Below, piece by piece: positions 15,257-24,250 of a DNA stretch of 42,681 nt. The stretch covers positions 1 through 42,681 of the forward strand of contig CAYRNB010000022.1 of assembly GCA_964425315.1 (NCBI GenBank), written 5' to 3'. Position 1 is the stretch's first letter, and every line of letters starts with the position of its first letter. The notes beneath the pieces were generated by a model. That model was not told the origin of the DNA. It was given only the letters and a program-made list of their open reading frames with translations, and made no database searches. The translations under genes and the position numbers were made by a program. The DNA is from Rhodoblastus sp964425315 (GTDB lineage Bacteria > Pseudomonadota > Alphaproteobacteria > Rhizobiales > Beijerinckiaceae).

Positions 15257-17047
15257 TTACGCCGGCGCCAAAGCGGCCGCGCCGGCGTCGAACTGCAGCC
15301 GCGCGAGCTTCGCGTAAAGGCCGTCGCGCGCGACGAGTTCGGCGTGGGTTCCTTCGTCGACGATCCTGCCGCCGTCCATCACCAATATCCGGTCGGCTTT
15401 CAGCACGGTGGCGAGGCGGTGGGCGATGATAAGCGTGGTGCGGCCCTGCATGACATGGTCGAGCGCCTCCTGTACCAGCGCTTCGTTTTCGGCGTCGAGG
15501 GCCGAGGTCGCTTCGTCGAGCAGCAGGATGGGCGCGTCCTTCAAAATGGCGCGGGCGATGGCGAGGCGCTGGCGCTGGCCGCCGGAAAGGGTCACGCCGC
15601 GTTCGCCGAGCTTTGTCGCATAGCCTTCCGGCAGCGCCCGGATGAATTCATCGGCCGCCGCCCGCGCCGCCGCCGCTTCGATCGCCGCTATTGGGGCGCC
15701 GGGCGCGCCATAAGCGATATTTTCCGCCGCGGTGGCGGCGAAAATCACCGGCTCCTGCGGCACCAGCGCGATACGGCGGCGCAGCGCCGCGGGATCGGCT
15801 TTCGCCGCTTCGACGCCGTCGATCTTCACGCGGCCGGCGGTCGGGTCATAAAAGCGCATGACCAGCTGGAACAGGGTCGATTTCCCCGCGCCCGAGGGGC
15901 CGACGACGGCGACTTTCTCGCCCGCCGCAACGGTGAGCGACAGGCCGTCGAAGACCTGTCTTTCCGGGCGAGCGGGATAGGCGAAACCGACATTCTCAAA
16001 GGCGATCTCGCCGCGCGGCGGTTTTGGCAATTTCCGCGGCGAAGCCGGCGCGACGATGCGCGGCCGGACGGCAAGGAGTTCGCTGATCCGTCCGGCGGCG
16101 CCCGCGGCGGCGGCGATTTCGTTCCACACTTCCGACAATTGCCCCAGCGAACTTGCCGCAAGCACGGCGAAGAGCACGAATTGCGACAGTTCGCCGCCGG
16201 TCATGCGCCCGGCGAGCACGTCGCGCGCGCCGAGCCACAAGACCCCGACGACGCTGGAAAAAGCGAGGAAAATGGCGAAGGCGGTAAGAAGCGCCCGCGC
16301 CGTCATCATGGAGCGGGCGGCTTCGTAGGCGCCTTCGACGGCGGCCGCGAAACGCGTTCTCGTCGCCTCTTCGGCCCCGAAAGCCTGCATGATCCGCGCT
16401 GCGCCGAGATTTTCGGCGGCAAACGCCGTGGCTTCGGCGAGCGTGTCCTGCGCCGCGCGCGAACGGCCGCGCACCGCTCGCCCGGCGGTGACCAGCGGCA
16501 GGACGATGATCGGAATGGCGACGAGCACGAGGCCGGAGAGTTTTGGGCTCGTATAGACCATCAGCGCCACGGCGCCGACGAACATGAAAATATTGCGCAA
16601 AGCGATGGAGGCGGAGGCGCCGAAGACCGACTTCATCTGGGTCGTGTCGACCGATAGGCGCGAGACCAGCTCGCCGGTCTGGGCCGTGTCGTAGAAGGCC
16701 GGATCGAGCCGGGTGAGATGGGCGAAAACGTCGTCGCGCAGATCGGCGACAATGCGCTCGCCCAGAGTCATCACCAGGAAATAGCGGGCGGCGGAGGCCA
16801 GGGCCAGAACGCCGACGACGCCGATCATGGCGAGAAAATAACTGTTGACCAGGGCCGCATGGTCCTTGGCGAAGCCCTCGTCGATCATGCGCCGCACGGC
16901 GAAGGGCATGACCAGCGTCGCCGCCGAGGCGACGGTCAACGCGGAGAGAGCGGCGAAAATCCAGCCGAGCCGCTTTCTGGCGTAAGGCAGAAGCGGTTTC
17001 AGCGAATTGAGGGATTGGCGCGGCGAGCGGGGCGGCGTGTCCGACAT
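15257..17047 (-). CDS. MsbA-like ABC exporter (fused permease and ATPase)
   Basis: A 596-residue half-transporter. A six-helix membrane domain covers about 25-320 with the TGELVSRLSVDTTQMK coupling region (124-139). The ATPase has Walker A GPSGAGKST (383-391), signature LSGGQ (487-491), Walker B ILLLDE (507-512) and switch His543. It falls in the broad lipid/drug exporter group (MsbA, LmrA, BmrA); the substrate is unknown. ATG 17047 was chosen because codons upstream to 17176 run through the promoter area. A TATATAGG box ends only six bases before this ATG, hinting at a leaderless message. It converges on the GNAT gene and diverges from rpmE. Confidence 0.9.
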   Translation of the reverse strand: MSDTPPRSPRQSLNSLKPLLPYARKRLGWIFAALSALTVASAATLVMPFAVRRMIDEGFAKDHAALVNSYFLAMIGVVGVLALASAARYFLVMTLGERIVADLRDDVFAHLTRLDPAFYDTAQTGELVSRLSVDTTQMKSVFGASASIALRNIFMFVGAVALMVYTSPKLSGLVLVAIPIIVLPLVTAGRAVRGRSRAAQDTLAEATAFAAENLGAARIMQAFGAEEATRTRFAAAVEGAYEAARSMMTARALLTAFAIFLAFSSVVGVLWLGARDVLAGRMTGGELSQFVLFAVLAASSLGQLSEVWNEIAAAAGAAGRISELLAVRPRIVAPASPRKLPKPPRGEIAFENVGFAYPARPERQVFDGLSLTVAAGEKVAVVGPSGAGKSTLFQLVMRFYDPTAGRVKIDGVEAAKADPAALRRRIALVPQEPVIFAATAAENIAYGAPGAPIAAIEAAAARAAADEFIRALPEGYATKLGERGVTLSGGQRQRLAIARAILKDAPILLLDEATSALDAENEALVQEALDHVMQGRTTLIIAHRLATVLKADRILVMDGGRIVDEGTHAELVARDGLYAKLARLQFDAGAAALAPA

Positions 17048-17105
17048 CGCGCCTATATAGGCGGCTTTACGGGAAAAGCCATGGATTTTTCCGCGCCGCC
17101 GCGTC

Positions 17106-17134
17106 TTGCCCCCAGCCGCGGTCTGGTTTATAGA
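17106..17134 (+). promoter_or_regulatory. Likely rpmE promoter
   Basis: TTGCCC-N17-TATAGA: four of six -35 and four to five of six -10 consensus matches at optimal spacing. It predicts a leader of about 90 bases before rpmE, room for translational feedback as in other ribosomal-protein leaders, though no specific fold was identified. Confidence 0.5.
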
Positions 17135-17232
17135 GCGCGCTTCCCGTTTCCCGGCGTTGACGCGCCGCTCATTCAATGGCCCGCGGCGACCGCCATCCTG
17201 GCGTCAATCTGGGGCCGCGCGAGGTTTTGGCC

Positions 17233-17463
17233 ATGAAGTCCGACATCCATCCCGAATATCACACGATCAAGGTCGTCATGACCGACGGGACCGAGTTCAT
17301 GACCCGCTCGACCTGGGGCAAGGAAGGCGACACGCTCAATCTCGACATCGACCCCAAGACCCACCCGGCCTGGACCGGCGGCTCGCAGCAGCTGCTCGAC
17401 CGCGGCGGGCGCCTGTCGCGCTTCAATTCGCGCTTCGGCGGCATGTCTTTCGGCAAGAAGTAA
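17233..17463 (+). CDS. rpmE: 50S ribosomal protein L31, zinc-free form
   Basis: A 76-residue ribosomal protein. The start KSDIHPEYHTIKVVMTDGTEF is classic L31, and the end (GGRLSRFNSRFGGMSFGKK) fits the alphaproteobacterial form. The zinc-binding CxxC ligands of the C+ variant are absent, so this is the C-minus version, whose expression is often independent of zinc starvation. L31 sits at the inter-subunit bridge of the large subunit. ATG 17233 follows a GAGG at about nine bases. A frame from 17176 would add 19 residues lying inside the leader. A strong terminator follows the stop. Confidence 0.95.
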   Translation: MKSDIHPEYHTIKVVMTDGTEFMTRSTWGKEGDTLNLDIDPKTHPAWTGGSQQLLDRGGRLSRFNSRFGGMSFGKK

Positions 17464-17485
17464 GCGGAAGGGTTTTTCCCAACGC

Positions 17486-17513
17486 AAAAGGGCGGCTCCG
17501 GGCCGCCCTTTTT
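17486..17513. terminator. Bidirectional terminator between rpmE and the retropepsin gene
   Basis: AAAAGGGCGGC, loop TCCGG, GCCGCCCTTTTT. The A-run and T-run flanking the GC stem make it usable from both directions; it serves the convergent rpmE (ending 17463) and the minus-strand gene ending at 17534. Confidence 0.85.
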
Positions 17514-17533
17514 CTTTGCGTGCCGCTTGGCGC

Positions 17534-18088
17534 TTATTGCTTCATGACGAAACGGCCGTCGGCGACTTGAAAACTCGACAATTTCTTCAAAAAGCTCATG
17601 CCGAGCAGGCTCGTCTTCAATTTGCCCGGTTGCGCCACCAAAGCGTCGACTTGGTAAACAGTAATGTCGCCGATCCGGACCTGGCGCAGATGAACCGGGG
17701 CGAAACGGGCTTTTCCGTTGGCGGTCTGGCCGATCGCCGTATAGGCCGAGCGCGGCGGCTGGATATCCAGGGCCTCGGCGTCTTCCGCGGTGAGCGCGAC
17801 ATAGCTCGCGCCGGTGTCGACCAAAGTATTGACGTCAACGCCGTTGATTTCGGCCCGGGTCTTGTATTGCGAGAGGCTGTCGGGGTCGATCTCAACCTCG
17901 CCCCAGCCATGCGAGCGCGGCTGCTCGGACGCGGCGGCGACGGTGACGGGGGTCGAAGCGGCCTGATGATGCGCGGCCATGGCGCGCGCCGCCGCCGTGT
18001 TCTGGGCGAGCCGGCTTTGCAGCGCCGAGGCCGTCACGACGGCCAGAAGCGCGAAGGAAGCCGCCATTTTGACAATGTCGTTGGTCAT
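17534..18088 (-). CDS. Retropepsin-like aspartic protease (TIGR02281 type)
   Basis: A 184-residue protein with an N-terminal hydrophobic anchor or signal (about 8-24), an Ala-rich linker (30-60) and one retropepsin-fold domain (about 70-184). The catalytic motif is DTGAS (91-95) in VNTLVDTGASYVALT; the later hydrophobic Gly block is LLGMSFLKKL. Single-domain proteases of this kind act as dimers. Periplasmic or membrane-anchored facing the periplasm by topology. Substrates are not known. ATG 18088 is preceded by AGGA at about six bases. A TATTAT box lies about 45 bases upstream on the minus strand. Confidence 0.88.
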   Translation of the reverse strand: MTNDIVKMAASFALLAVVTASALQSRLAQNTAAARAMAAHHQAASTPVTVAAASEQPRSHGWGEVEIDPDSLSQYKTRAEINGVDVNTLVDTGASYVALTAEDAEALDIQPPRSAYTAIGQTANGKARFAPVHLRQVRIGDITVYQVDALVAQPGKLKTSLLGMSFLKKLSSFQVADGRFVMKQ

Positions 18089-18178
18089 GAATCCTGTCGC
18101 TTTCGCTCGGGCGAAACCTGCGGCCTATAATAGGCGCCGCCCGCTGACGGAAGGTTAAGATAAATTCTCGAATTGCCG

Positions 18179-20734
18179 TTACTTCGCGCGCGGCTTGACG
18201 CGCGTCGTCGGCAGGGCGGCGGCGGGATCGTCCGGCCAGGGATGACGGGGATAGCGCCCCTTCATTTCCGCCTTGACCGCGGCCCAGGAGCCTTTCCAGA
18301 AACCGGGCAGGTCGCGGGTGATCTGGATCGGCCGATGCGCCGGCGAGAGAAGATGCAGGGTCAGCGGCCAGCGCCCGCCGGCGATCGAAGGATGGGTGGA
18401 AAGGCCATAAAACTCCTGAACACGCGCGGAAAGCGCCGGCCCTTCGGCGCTCGAATAATCGAGGGCGATGGCGGAGCCGGCCGGGGTGACGAAATGGCTC
18501 GGCGCCTCTTCCTCCAGCCGGCGCGACAGGTCCCAGGGCAACAGAGCGCCGAGGGCCGCGTCGAAATGCTCCGGGCCGATGTCGTCGAGGCGCGCGCATC
18601 CGGCGATGAAAGGCGCGAGCCATTGCTCCGGGTTCCGCTTCAGGCCGGTTTCGTTGAGGTCGGGCCAGGGGTTTGGCGCCGTCCCGCCCGCTTCGGCGCC
18701 GATCCGGCGCAGGAATTCGACGCGCTGGCGCGTCTGTATTTGCGCCTTGCTCCAGTTCAGCCGGTCGAGGCCGAAATCGGCGGCGGCGCGCGCCAGAATG
18801 GAGGCGTTTTCCGGCGAGGGTTCGACGGGGAGGTTGCGTTCGCCGAGCGTGAGCGCGCCATAGCGCCGGGCGACGCGCCGGCGCAGGCCGCCGCTCGCCG
18901 GATCGAAACGGGTTTCGTCCCTGGCCTCGATCTCCTCGGCGAAAAAAGCCTCGAAATCAGCCTCGTCCAATTCTGCCGCGGCGAGAATGCGGGCGGCGCC
19001 GGCCCGGCCGGCGATCTCGGCCACGCCCAGCATTTTGGCGCCGGCGAGCGGCAGATGCGGTTCAAGGCCGGCGGCGCGCCCGTTGGCCATGAGGAAATCG
19101 CCGGCTTTTCCTCGCGCGCGCGCGATGCGGTCGGGGAAAGCCAAAGCGACCAGGGCGCCGGGGGAAAGGGCGAGCGGCGTCGCGCCGGATTCTCCTAATT
19201 CGCGCGCCGCCGCGCCAGATCCTCTTAATTCGCGCGCTGCCGCGCGCAGGGCGCGGGTAAAGGAATGGGCGAGGCGGCGCGCGTCTTTTGCGCGCGGCGA
19301 ATTGTCCCTGTGGAGCCTTTCGAGCCTTTCGGCGAGATCGGGCGAATCGCCGCCGAGCCCTCTTTCGGTCAGCACGACCGCCAGTTCGCAGGCTTCCTCG
19401 CCGGCGCCCAAGGCTTCGGCGCGTAAAACCATGCGGGCGAGGCGCGGCGGCAGCGGTATTTTTCGCATGGCCTTGCCGGTTGGCGTCAGCGCGCCCTGCG
19501 CGTCGAGCGCCCCCAGTTCCCGCAAAAGCGCCCGCGCCTCGGCGGTGGCGGCTGTGGGCGGCGGATCGAGCCAGGCGAGCTCCGCCGGGTCGCGCGCGCC
19601 CCAGGCGGCGAGATCGAGCAGCAGGCCGGAAAGATCGGCGGCGACAATTTCGGGCTGGGCGAAAGCGGGCAGGGCGCCGGTCGCCGCCTCTTCCCACAGC
19701 CGATAGCAAACGCCGGGCGCCGTGCGGCCGGCGCGGCCGCGCCGCTGGTCGGCGGCGGCGCGCGAAACCCGCAAGGTTTCCAGCCGGGTGAGGCCAATGC
19801 CGGGCTCGAAACGGGGGGCGCGGACAAGGCCGCAATCCACCACCACGCGCACGCCGTCTATGGTGATCGAGGTTTCGGCGATCGACGTCGCCAGCACGAT
19901 TTTTCTTCGCCCCGTCGCCGCCGGCCGGATGGCGCGATCCTGGGCGGCGCGGTCCATGGCGCCGAAGAGCGGGCAGAGATCGATTGTCGAATCGCGCATT
20001 TTTTCGCGCAATAGATCGGCGGTCCGCGCGATTTCCGCCTGGCCAGGGAGGAAAACCAGGATCGACTGTTCCTGTTCGGCCACGGCGCGCAAAACGGCGC
20101 GGGCGGCGGCCTCCTCGATTTTTTCGCGCGAATCCCTGCCGAGATAAAAAGTTTCAACGGGAAAGGCGCGTCCCTGCGATTCGACGATGGGCGCGTCCTG
20201 CATCAAAGAGGCGACTCGCGCGCCGTCGAGCGTCGCCGACATGACCAGGAGGCGCAGGTCCGGGCGCAGCGCCGCCTGCGCATCGAGGGCGAGCGCGAGG
20301 CCGAGGTCGGCGTCGAGCGAACGCTCGTGGAATTCGTCGAAAAGCACGGCGGCGACGCCGTCGAGCGAGGGATCGTCGAGAATCATGCGGACGAAAACGC
20401 CTTCGGTGACCAGTTCGACCCGCGTTTTCGGCCCGCAGAGCGTCTGCAGCCGCACCCGCAGGCCAATGGTTTCGCCGATATTTTCGCCGATGAGATCGGC
20501 CATGCGCTCGGCGGCGGCGCGGGCCGCGAGGCGCCGCGGCTCCAGAACGACGATTTTTCTTTTCTTTAGCCACGGGGCGCCGAGCAAAGCCAGCGGAACG
20601 CCCGTCGTTTTGCCGGCGCCGGGCGGGGCCACCAGGACGGCGCGGGACGAAGCCGCCAGAACCTCGTCGAGGCGCGGCAGAATTTCATCGATCGGCAAGG
20701 CCGGCGATTTGGACGGAAACGGCAGGGAATCCAT
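18179..20734 (-). CDS. hrpB: ATP-dependent helicase HrpB
   Basis: An 851-residue DEAH/RHA-type helicase. Motifs in order: Walker A APPGAGKTT (36-44), LEPRRLAARA (64-73), DEFH (133-136), SAT (166-168), helicase-C motif QRRGRAGRTAPGVCYRLW (about 335-352), then the HrpB-specific C-terminal half (for example DWLSRRLEEEAPSHF-type sequence and DYSSAEGPALSARVQEF near the end). Full length for the family. HrpB is widespread but its RNA or RNP substrate is not well defined. ATG 20734 with AAGAG upstream was chosen over an extension to 20782. Diverges from kup across about 290 bases. Confidence 0.93.
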   Translation of the reverse strand: MDSLPFPSKSPALPIDEILPRLDEVLAASSRAVLVAPPGAGKTTGVPLALLGAPWLKKRKIVVLEPRRLAARAAAERMADLIGENIGETIGLRVRLQTLCGPKTRVELVTEGVFVRMILDDPSLDGVAAVLFDEFHERSLDADLGLALALDAQAALRPDLRLLVMSATLDGARVASLMQDAPIVESQGRAFPVETFYLGRDSREKIEEAAARAVLRAVAEQEQSILVFLPGQAEIARTADLLREKMRDSTIDLCPLFGAMDRAAQDRAIRPAATGRRKIVLATSIAETSITIDGVRVVVDCGLVRAPRFEPGIGLTRLETLRVSRAAADQRRGRAGRTAPGVCYRLWEEAATGALPAFAQPEIVAADLSGLLLDLAAWGARDPAELAWLDPPPTAATAEARALLRELGALDAQGALTPTGKAMRKIPLPPRLARMVLRAEALGAGEEACELAVVLTERGLGGDSPDLAERLERLHRDNSPRAKDARRLAHSFTRALRAAARELRGSGAAARELGESGATPLALSPGALVALAFPDRIARARGKAGDFLMANGRAAGLEPHLPLAGAKMLGVAEIAGRAGAARILAAAELDEADFEAFFAEEIEARDETRFDPASGGLRRRVARRYGALTLGERNLPVEPSPENASILARAAADFGLDRLNWSKAQIQTRQRVEFLRRIGAEAGGTAPNPWPDLNETGLKRNPEQWLAPFIAGCARLDDIGPEHFDAALGALLPWDLSRRLEEEAPSHFVTPAGSAIALDYSSAEGPALSARVQEFYGLSTHPSIAGGRWPLTLHLLSPAHRPIQITRDLPGFWKGSWAAVKAEMKGRYPRHPWPDDPAAALPTTRVKPRAK

Positions 20735-21023
20735 GAAGTCTCTTGCCAAGAATCCTTCCGCGCCGCAATTGCGAGTTGGCAAACCGCCTTGCCGGCGGCG
20801 GAAAGATGCATCCCGGAAAGAGCCTATCTAATCAACGGGTTCTGGGATAAATGCGTAATTGATGCGCAACTCCCCGCCGCAAGGACCACTTCTCGCCCGC
20901 CCGCGAAAGGTTTATAGCTCTCGCTCGGTCAGGCCGCCCCAACAGGATTTCGGAACGGACGAAGGCCAATCTTTCCGAAAAAGCCGTGCCAAGAAAGGCA
21001 GGGGCCTTAGCCAGGATTTGTCG

Positions 21024-22964
21024 ATGCCGCCAGACGCCGCCAACACGTCCGCCGTCAAGCCTGCAAACGAATCCGGCGCCGCCGCTCCAGCAGCCCCAAC
21101 CTCCGAAGAGCATCATGAAGGGTATTGGACCCTTCTGCTCGGCGCGATGGGCGTGGTCTACGGCGACATCGGCACCAGCCCGCTCTACGCGCTCAAGGCG
21201 TCGCTCGATCATCTGAAAGCGGTCGGCGTGGTCGAATCGGAAGTGATCGGCATCGTCTCGCTGCTGATCTGGGCGCTGATCGTCACCGTCACCTTGAAGT
21301 ATGTCTTTTTTCTCATGCGCGCCGACAATAAGGGCGAGGGCGGCACTTTGTCGCTGATGGCGCTGGCGCGCTATTCGCTCGGGCGCAGGTCGAAGTTGAT
21401 CTTCCTGCTCGGCGTCGCCGGCGCGGCGCTGTTTTGCGGCGACGCCATCATCACCCCCGCCATATCGGTGCTGTCGGCGGTTGAGGGGCTCAATGTCGCC
21501 TCCAACGCCTTCCAGCCCTATGTGCTGCCGATCGCGGTGGTTATTCTGGTGACGCTTTTCGTGGTGCAGAGCGGCGGCACGGCGCGGGTCGCGTTTTTTT
21601 TCGGCCCCATCATGGTGATTTTTTTCGGCGTTATAGGCGCGGTCGGCCTTTATCATATTTCGGACGCGCCGCGCATTCTGCACGCCTTCAACCCCTTGCG
21701 AGGCCTTCACTTCCTCTTCGGCCACGGGACGACCGGCTTCGTCACCCTCGGCCTGGTCTTTCTGGCCGTCACCGGCGCGGAAGCGCTTTACGCCGATATG
21801 GGCCATTTCGGCCGCAAGCCGATCCAGACCGCCTGGCTTTTCTTCGTCTTTCCGGCGCTCGCCTGCAATTATCTCGGCCAGGGCGCGCTGGTGCTGAAAA
21901 TCCCCACAGCCCTATCGGATCCCTTCTATCTCATGGTTCCGAGCTGGGCGCTGATCCCCTATGTCATTCTCGCCACGCTGGCGACCATTATCGCCAGCCA
22001 GGCGGTGATCACGGGCGCCTTTTCCCTGTCGCGCCAGGCGATTCAGCTCGGCCTGCTGCCGCGCCTGGAAATCCAGCATAAATCGGCGACGACGGAAGGG
22101 CAGATATTCGTGCCGAGGGTCAATCGCACCCTGCTGATCGGCGTGTTGATGCTGGTCTTCCTGTTCCGCTCCTCCGACAATCTCGCCAACGCCTATGGCA
22201 TCGCCGTCACCGGCACCATGGTGGTGACGACCAGCCTGTCCTTCTTCGTGGTGTGGAAATTGTGGCGCTGGCCGCTTATTGCCGCCATTCCCTTCATCAG
22301 CCTGTTCCTTGTGGTCGATCTGTCCTTCCTGGCGGCCAATCTGGTCAAAGTGGTCGAAGGCGGCTGGGTGCCGCTGAGCCTTGGCGGCCTCGCCATGGTG
22401 GTGATGTGGACCTGGGTGCGCGGCAACGACCTGCTCGGCAAGAAAACCCACCGCGATTCGATCCCCACCGCCGATCTCATTCGCATGCTGGAAAAATCCC
22501 AGCCGAGCCGCGTGCCCGGCACGGCGGTCTTTCTCACCAGCGACCCCAAGGTCGCGCCCTCGGCGCTCATGCATAATCTGAAACACAACAAGGTGCTGCA
22601 CGAGAGGGTGGTGATCATGAACGTGCTCACCGAGCCGACGCCGCGCGTGTCCGAGCAGAACCGTTTCGAAGTCGAGAAACTGTCGCACGATTTCATGCGG
22701 GTCACTTTGCATTTTGGCTATATGGAAAGCCCGCGCGTGCCCGCCGCCATGGCGCTGATGCGCAAATGCGGGGTGAAGTTCGACATTATGACCACGTCCT
22801 TCTTCCTGGGACGCAGAACACTGAAACCCTCGGCGGCGTCCGGCATGCCGCCCTGGCAGGACAAGCTCTATGTCGGACTGTCGAAACAGGCGACCAATGC
22901 GACGGACTTTTTCTCCATTCCATCCGACCGCGTGGTGGAGCTGGGGGCGCAGGTGGCGATATAG
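21024..22964 (+). CDS. kup: Low-affinity potassium transporter Kup
   Basis: A 646-residue inner-membrane proton-coupled K+ uptake protein. After a disordered Ala/Pro-rich N-terminus (1-30) come about twelve membrane helices with KUP landmarks: GVVYGDIGTSPLYALK (first helix), NKGEGGTLSLMALA, GDAIITPAISVLSAVEGL, and TGAEALYADMGHFG. A cytoplasmic tail of about 190 residues follows, containing HLKHNKVLHERVV-like sequence (ALMHNLKHNKVLHERVVIMN). ATG 21024 follows an AGGA at nine bases; longer frames back to 20859 cover promoter sequence. The gene stands alone. The region upstream has a TTTATAGC box but no confident -35. Confidence 0.95.
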   Translation: MPPDAANTSAVKPANESGAAAPAAPTSEEHHEGYWTLLLGAMGVVYGDIGTSPLYALKASLDHLKAVGVVESEVIGIVSLLIWALIVTVTLKYVFFLMRADNKGEGGTLSLMALARYSLGRRSKLIFLLGVAGAALFCGDAIITPAISVLSAVEGLNVASNAFQPYVLPIAVVILVTLFVVQSGGTARVAFFFGPIMVIFFGVIGAVGLYHISDAPRILHAFNPLRGLHFLFGHGTTGFVTLGLVFLAVTGAEALYADMGHFGRKPIQTAWLFFVFPALACNYLGQGALVLKIPTALSDPFYLMVPSWALIPYVILATLATIIASQAVITGAFSLSRQAIQLGLLPRLEIQHKSATTEGQIFVPRVNRTLLIGVLMLVFLFRSSDNLANAYGIAVTGTMVVTTSLSFFVVWKLWRWPLIAAIPFISLFLVVDLSFLAANLVKVVEGGWVPLSLGGLAMVVMWTWVRGNDLLGKKTHRDSIPTADLIRMLEKSQPSRVPGTAVFLTSDPKVAPSALMHNLKHNKVLHERVVIMNVLTEPTPRVSEQNRFEVEKLSHDFMRVTLHFGYMESPRVPAAMALMRKCGVKFDIMTTSFFLGRRTLKPSAASGMPPWQDKLYVGLSKQATNATDFFSIPSDRVVELGAQVAI

Positions 22965-22984
22965 ACGGCTCGCCTCCATTGCCC

Positions 22985-23069
22985 CGTCATTGCGAGGAGC
23001 GCAAGCGACGAAGCAATCCGTTCCTGCGAATCGGCGCCGATGGATTGCCGCGCTTCGCTCACAATGACG
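22985..23069. repeat. Dispersed palindromic repeat element
   Basis: An 85-base imperfect palindrome. It opens with CGTCATTGCGAGGAGCGCAA and closes with the complementary CGCTTCGCTCACAATGACG; inner arms include AGCAATCC and GGATTGC. The sequence type (CGTCATTGCGAGGAGC...CAATGACG) is known to me as a repeated intergenic palindrome in several bacterial genomes. Only one copy is in this window, so its dispersal here is inferred. It lies 20 bases after the kup stop and could fold into the 3' end of that mRNA. Confidence 0.7.
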
Positions 23070-23260
23070 ACGACAAAATGAAAAGGCGTCTAATTGGGCG
23101 ACACGGCATCGGCGTCCTCGAACGATGTTCGATTTCGCGCCGCAATTCGGTGATAAGTCAGAAATCGTCATGGGCGCGCCGGCCGGGAGGGCATCGCGCC
23201 TGTGTCTGTCCGGGCCAAAAATCCCCATATTTTTCAGTTGGTTTTGCGGCGCTGGCGCAC

Positions 23261-23292
23261 TTGACAGACCAGGCCTCAGGCGGCCTGATACG
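23261..23292 (+). promoter_or_regulatory. Promoter-like element with dyad in a long spacer
   Basis: A perfect -35 TTGACA (23261-23266), then CAGGCC-TCAGGC-GGCCTG (23270-23287), then GATACG as a poor -10 at 20 bases spacing. A dyad in an over-long spacer is the layout of MerR-family metal-responsive promoters, and the genes downstream handle copper. The -10 matches only three of six, so this is suggestive only. Confidence 0.3.
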
Positions 23293-23378
23293 AATGATCC
23301 GGAGCGCTCGGCTTCCAACCGGTCAGCCGCTTCAACTGGTCCCGCTGCGGGGTCCATTTCAACCGAGGGGACGAGCGA

Positions 23379-23600
23379 TTGCAGTCAGGGCAGCAAAAAT
23401 CACCATCCACGCCGGCGGCGGAAACAAGTAAGACGATAGAGACGCAGGAAGCGCTGGAGCGCCGGAACCGCAATTTCGCGCTGATCTGGGCCATCCTTGT
23501 CGGCTTTGTTTTTATTTTGACTTTCGCGATCGCCATCACCGTCCACTATGTCGAGGTTCATCATGTCTTTGCGAAAACCTCGACACGGCAATCCCTTTGA
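23379..23600 (+). CDS. Small single-pass membrane protein upstream of Sco1
   Basis: A 73-residue protein. A hydrophilic N-terminus ending in ALERRNRN leads into one membrane helix (about 33-55, FALIWAILVGFVFILTFAIAI) and a short tail with His residues (HYVEVHHVF). The layout recalls the small CoxF-type proteins of oxidase assembly operons, but similarity is weak. TTG 23379 is preceded by GAGGGGA at eight bases. The 3' end overlaps the Sco1 start by 38 bases. By context it probably helps copper delivery or oxidase assembly; the paired His residues in the tail could bind metal. Function unproven. Confidence 0.6.
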   Translation: MQSGQQKSPSTPAAETSKTIETQEALERRNRNFALIWAILVGFVFILTFAIAITVHYVEVHHVFAKTSTRQSL

Positions 23601-24231
23601 AGGCGCGTCGCGCCGGGAAACGACGCGGCCTTTGTCCCGGCGCTTTTTTGGCTTTCTGCTGGCCGGCGCCGCTCTGACATCGCTGGCGGGGTGTCACGAT
23701 CATCAGGCGTGGCATAACACCAATATAACCGGCGCCATGCCGAGACTGTCCTTCACCATGATGCGCGGAACGGATGGCAAGGAGGTTACGGCAGGCGATT
23801 ACGTCGGCAAGGTCGTCCTGCTTTATTTCGGTTACACCAATTGTCCCGATATATGCCCCACGACCATGGCGTCCGTCGCCGACATTCTCAAGAAGCTGAA
23901 AAGCAAGGCCGATCAGGTGCGCGTCCTGTTCGTGACGGTCGATCCCAACCGCGACACGTTGGCTGTGTTGAAAGACTATACGTCGCAATTCGCGCCGCAG
24001 ATGGATGGCTTGCGCGGAACGCCCGACCAATTGGCGGCGCTGGCGCGGCGCTACCGCGTCTCCTATTCCGTGACGCCGGCGACGAAGGGCCAGCCCTATG
24101 AGGTGACGCACAGTTCGGCGATCTATGTCTTCGACAAAAAGGGCGCAATCCGTCTGCTTCTGTCTTCGCTGTCGAGCAATAACCCGAATATCGACGGCAG
24201 CGTGGCCGATCTCAAACGTCTGATCGATTAG
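23563..24231 (+). CDS. Sco1/SenC copper chaperone, lipoprotein
   Basis: A 222-residue thioredoxin-fold copper protein. A hydrophobic signal (about 28-43) ends in the lipobox LAGC, giving lipidated Cys44, so it should be membrane-tethered in the periplasm. The copper site is complete: Cys94 and Cys98 in TNCPDICPTT and His183 in VTHSSAIYVF. Sco proteins load or reduce the CuA site of cytochrome oxidase. ATG 23563 was chosen because GAGG stands six bases before it, inside the preceding small gene, indicating coupled translation; an ATG at 23548 has no such site. Converges on the PCu(A)C gene 19 bases away. Confidence 0.92.
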   Translation: MSLRKPRHGNPFEGASRRETTRPLSRRFFGFLLAGAALTSLAGCHDHQAWHNTNITGAMPRLSFTMMRGTDGKEVTAGDYVGKVVLLYFGYTNCPDICPTTMASVADILKKLKSKADQVRVLFVTVDPNRDTLAVLKDYTSQFAPQMDGLRGTPDQLAALARRYRVSYSVTPATKGQPYEVTHSSAIYVFDKKGAIRLLLSSLSSNNPNIDGSVADLKRLID

Positions 24232-24250
24232 TCGAAGCTTTCCCGCGAAA

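Larger units (their letters stand above)
22965..23378. other. Intergenic region with repeat and promoter-like element
   Basis: These 414 bases after kup contain the palindromic repeat (22985-23069) and a promoter-like element with a dyad in its spacer (23261-23292). A 104-codon open frame starting at 23125 shows no protein-like character and is not called. Nothing else is recognised. Confidence 0.5.

Noticed and set aside
21912..23357. A 481-codon minus-strand frame over kup and the repeat region
   Set aside because: It reads through the palindromic repeat and the kup coding region without protein-like features.
23125..23439. A 104-codon plus-strand frame before the small membrane protein gene
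   Set aside because: No ribosome-binding site, irregular composition with an Arg/Lys run at the end, and it overlaps the promoter-like element and the real downstream gene.
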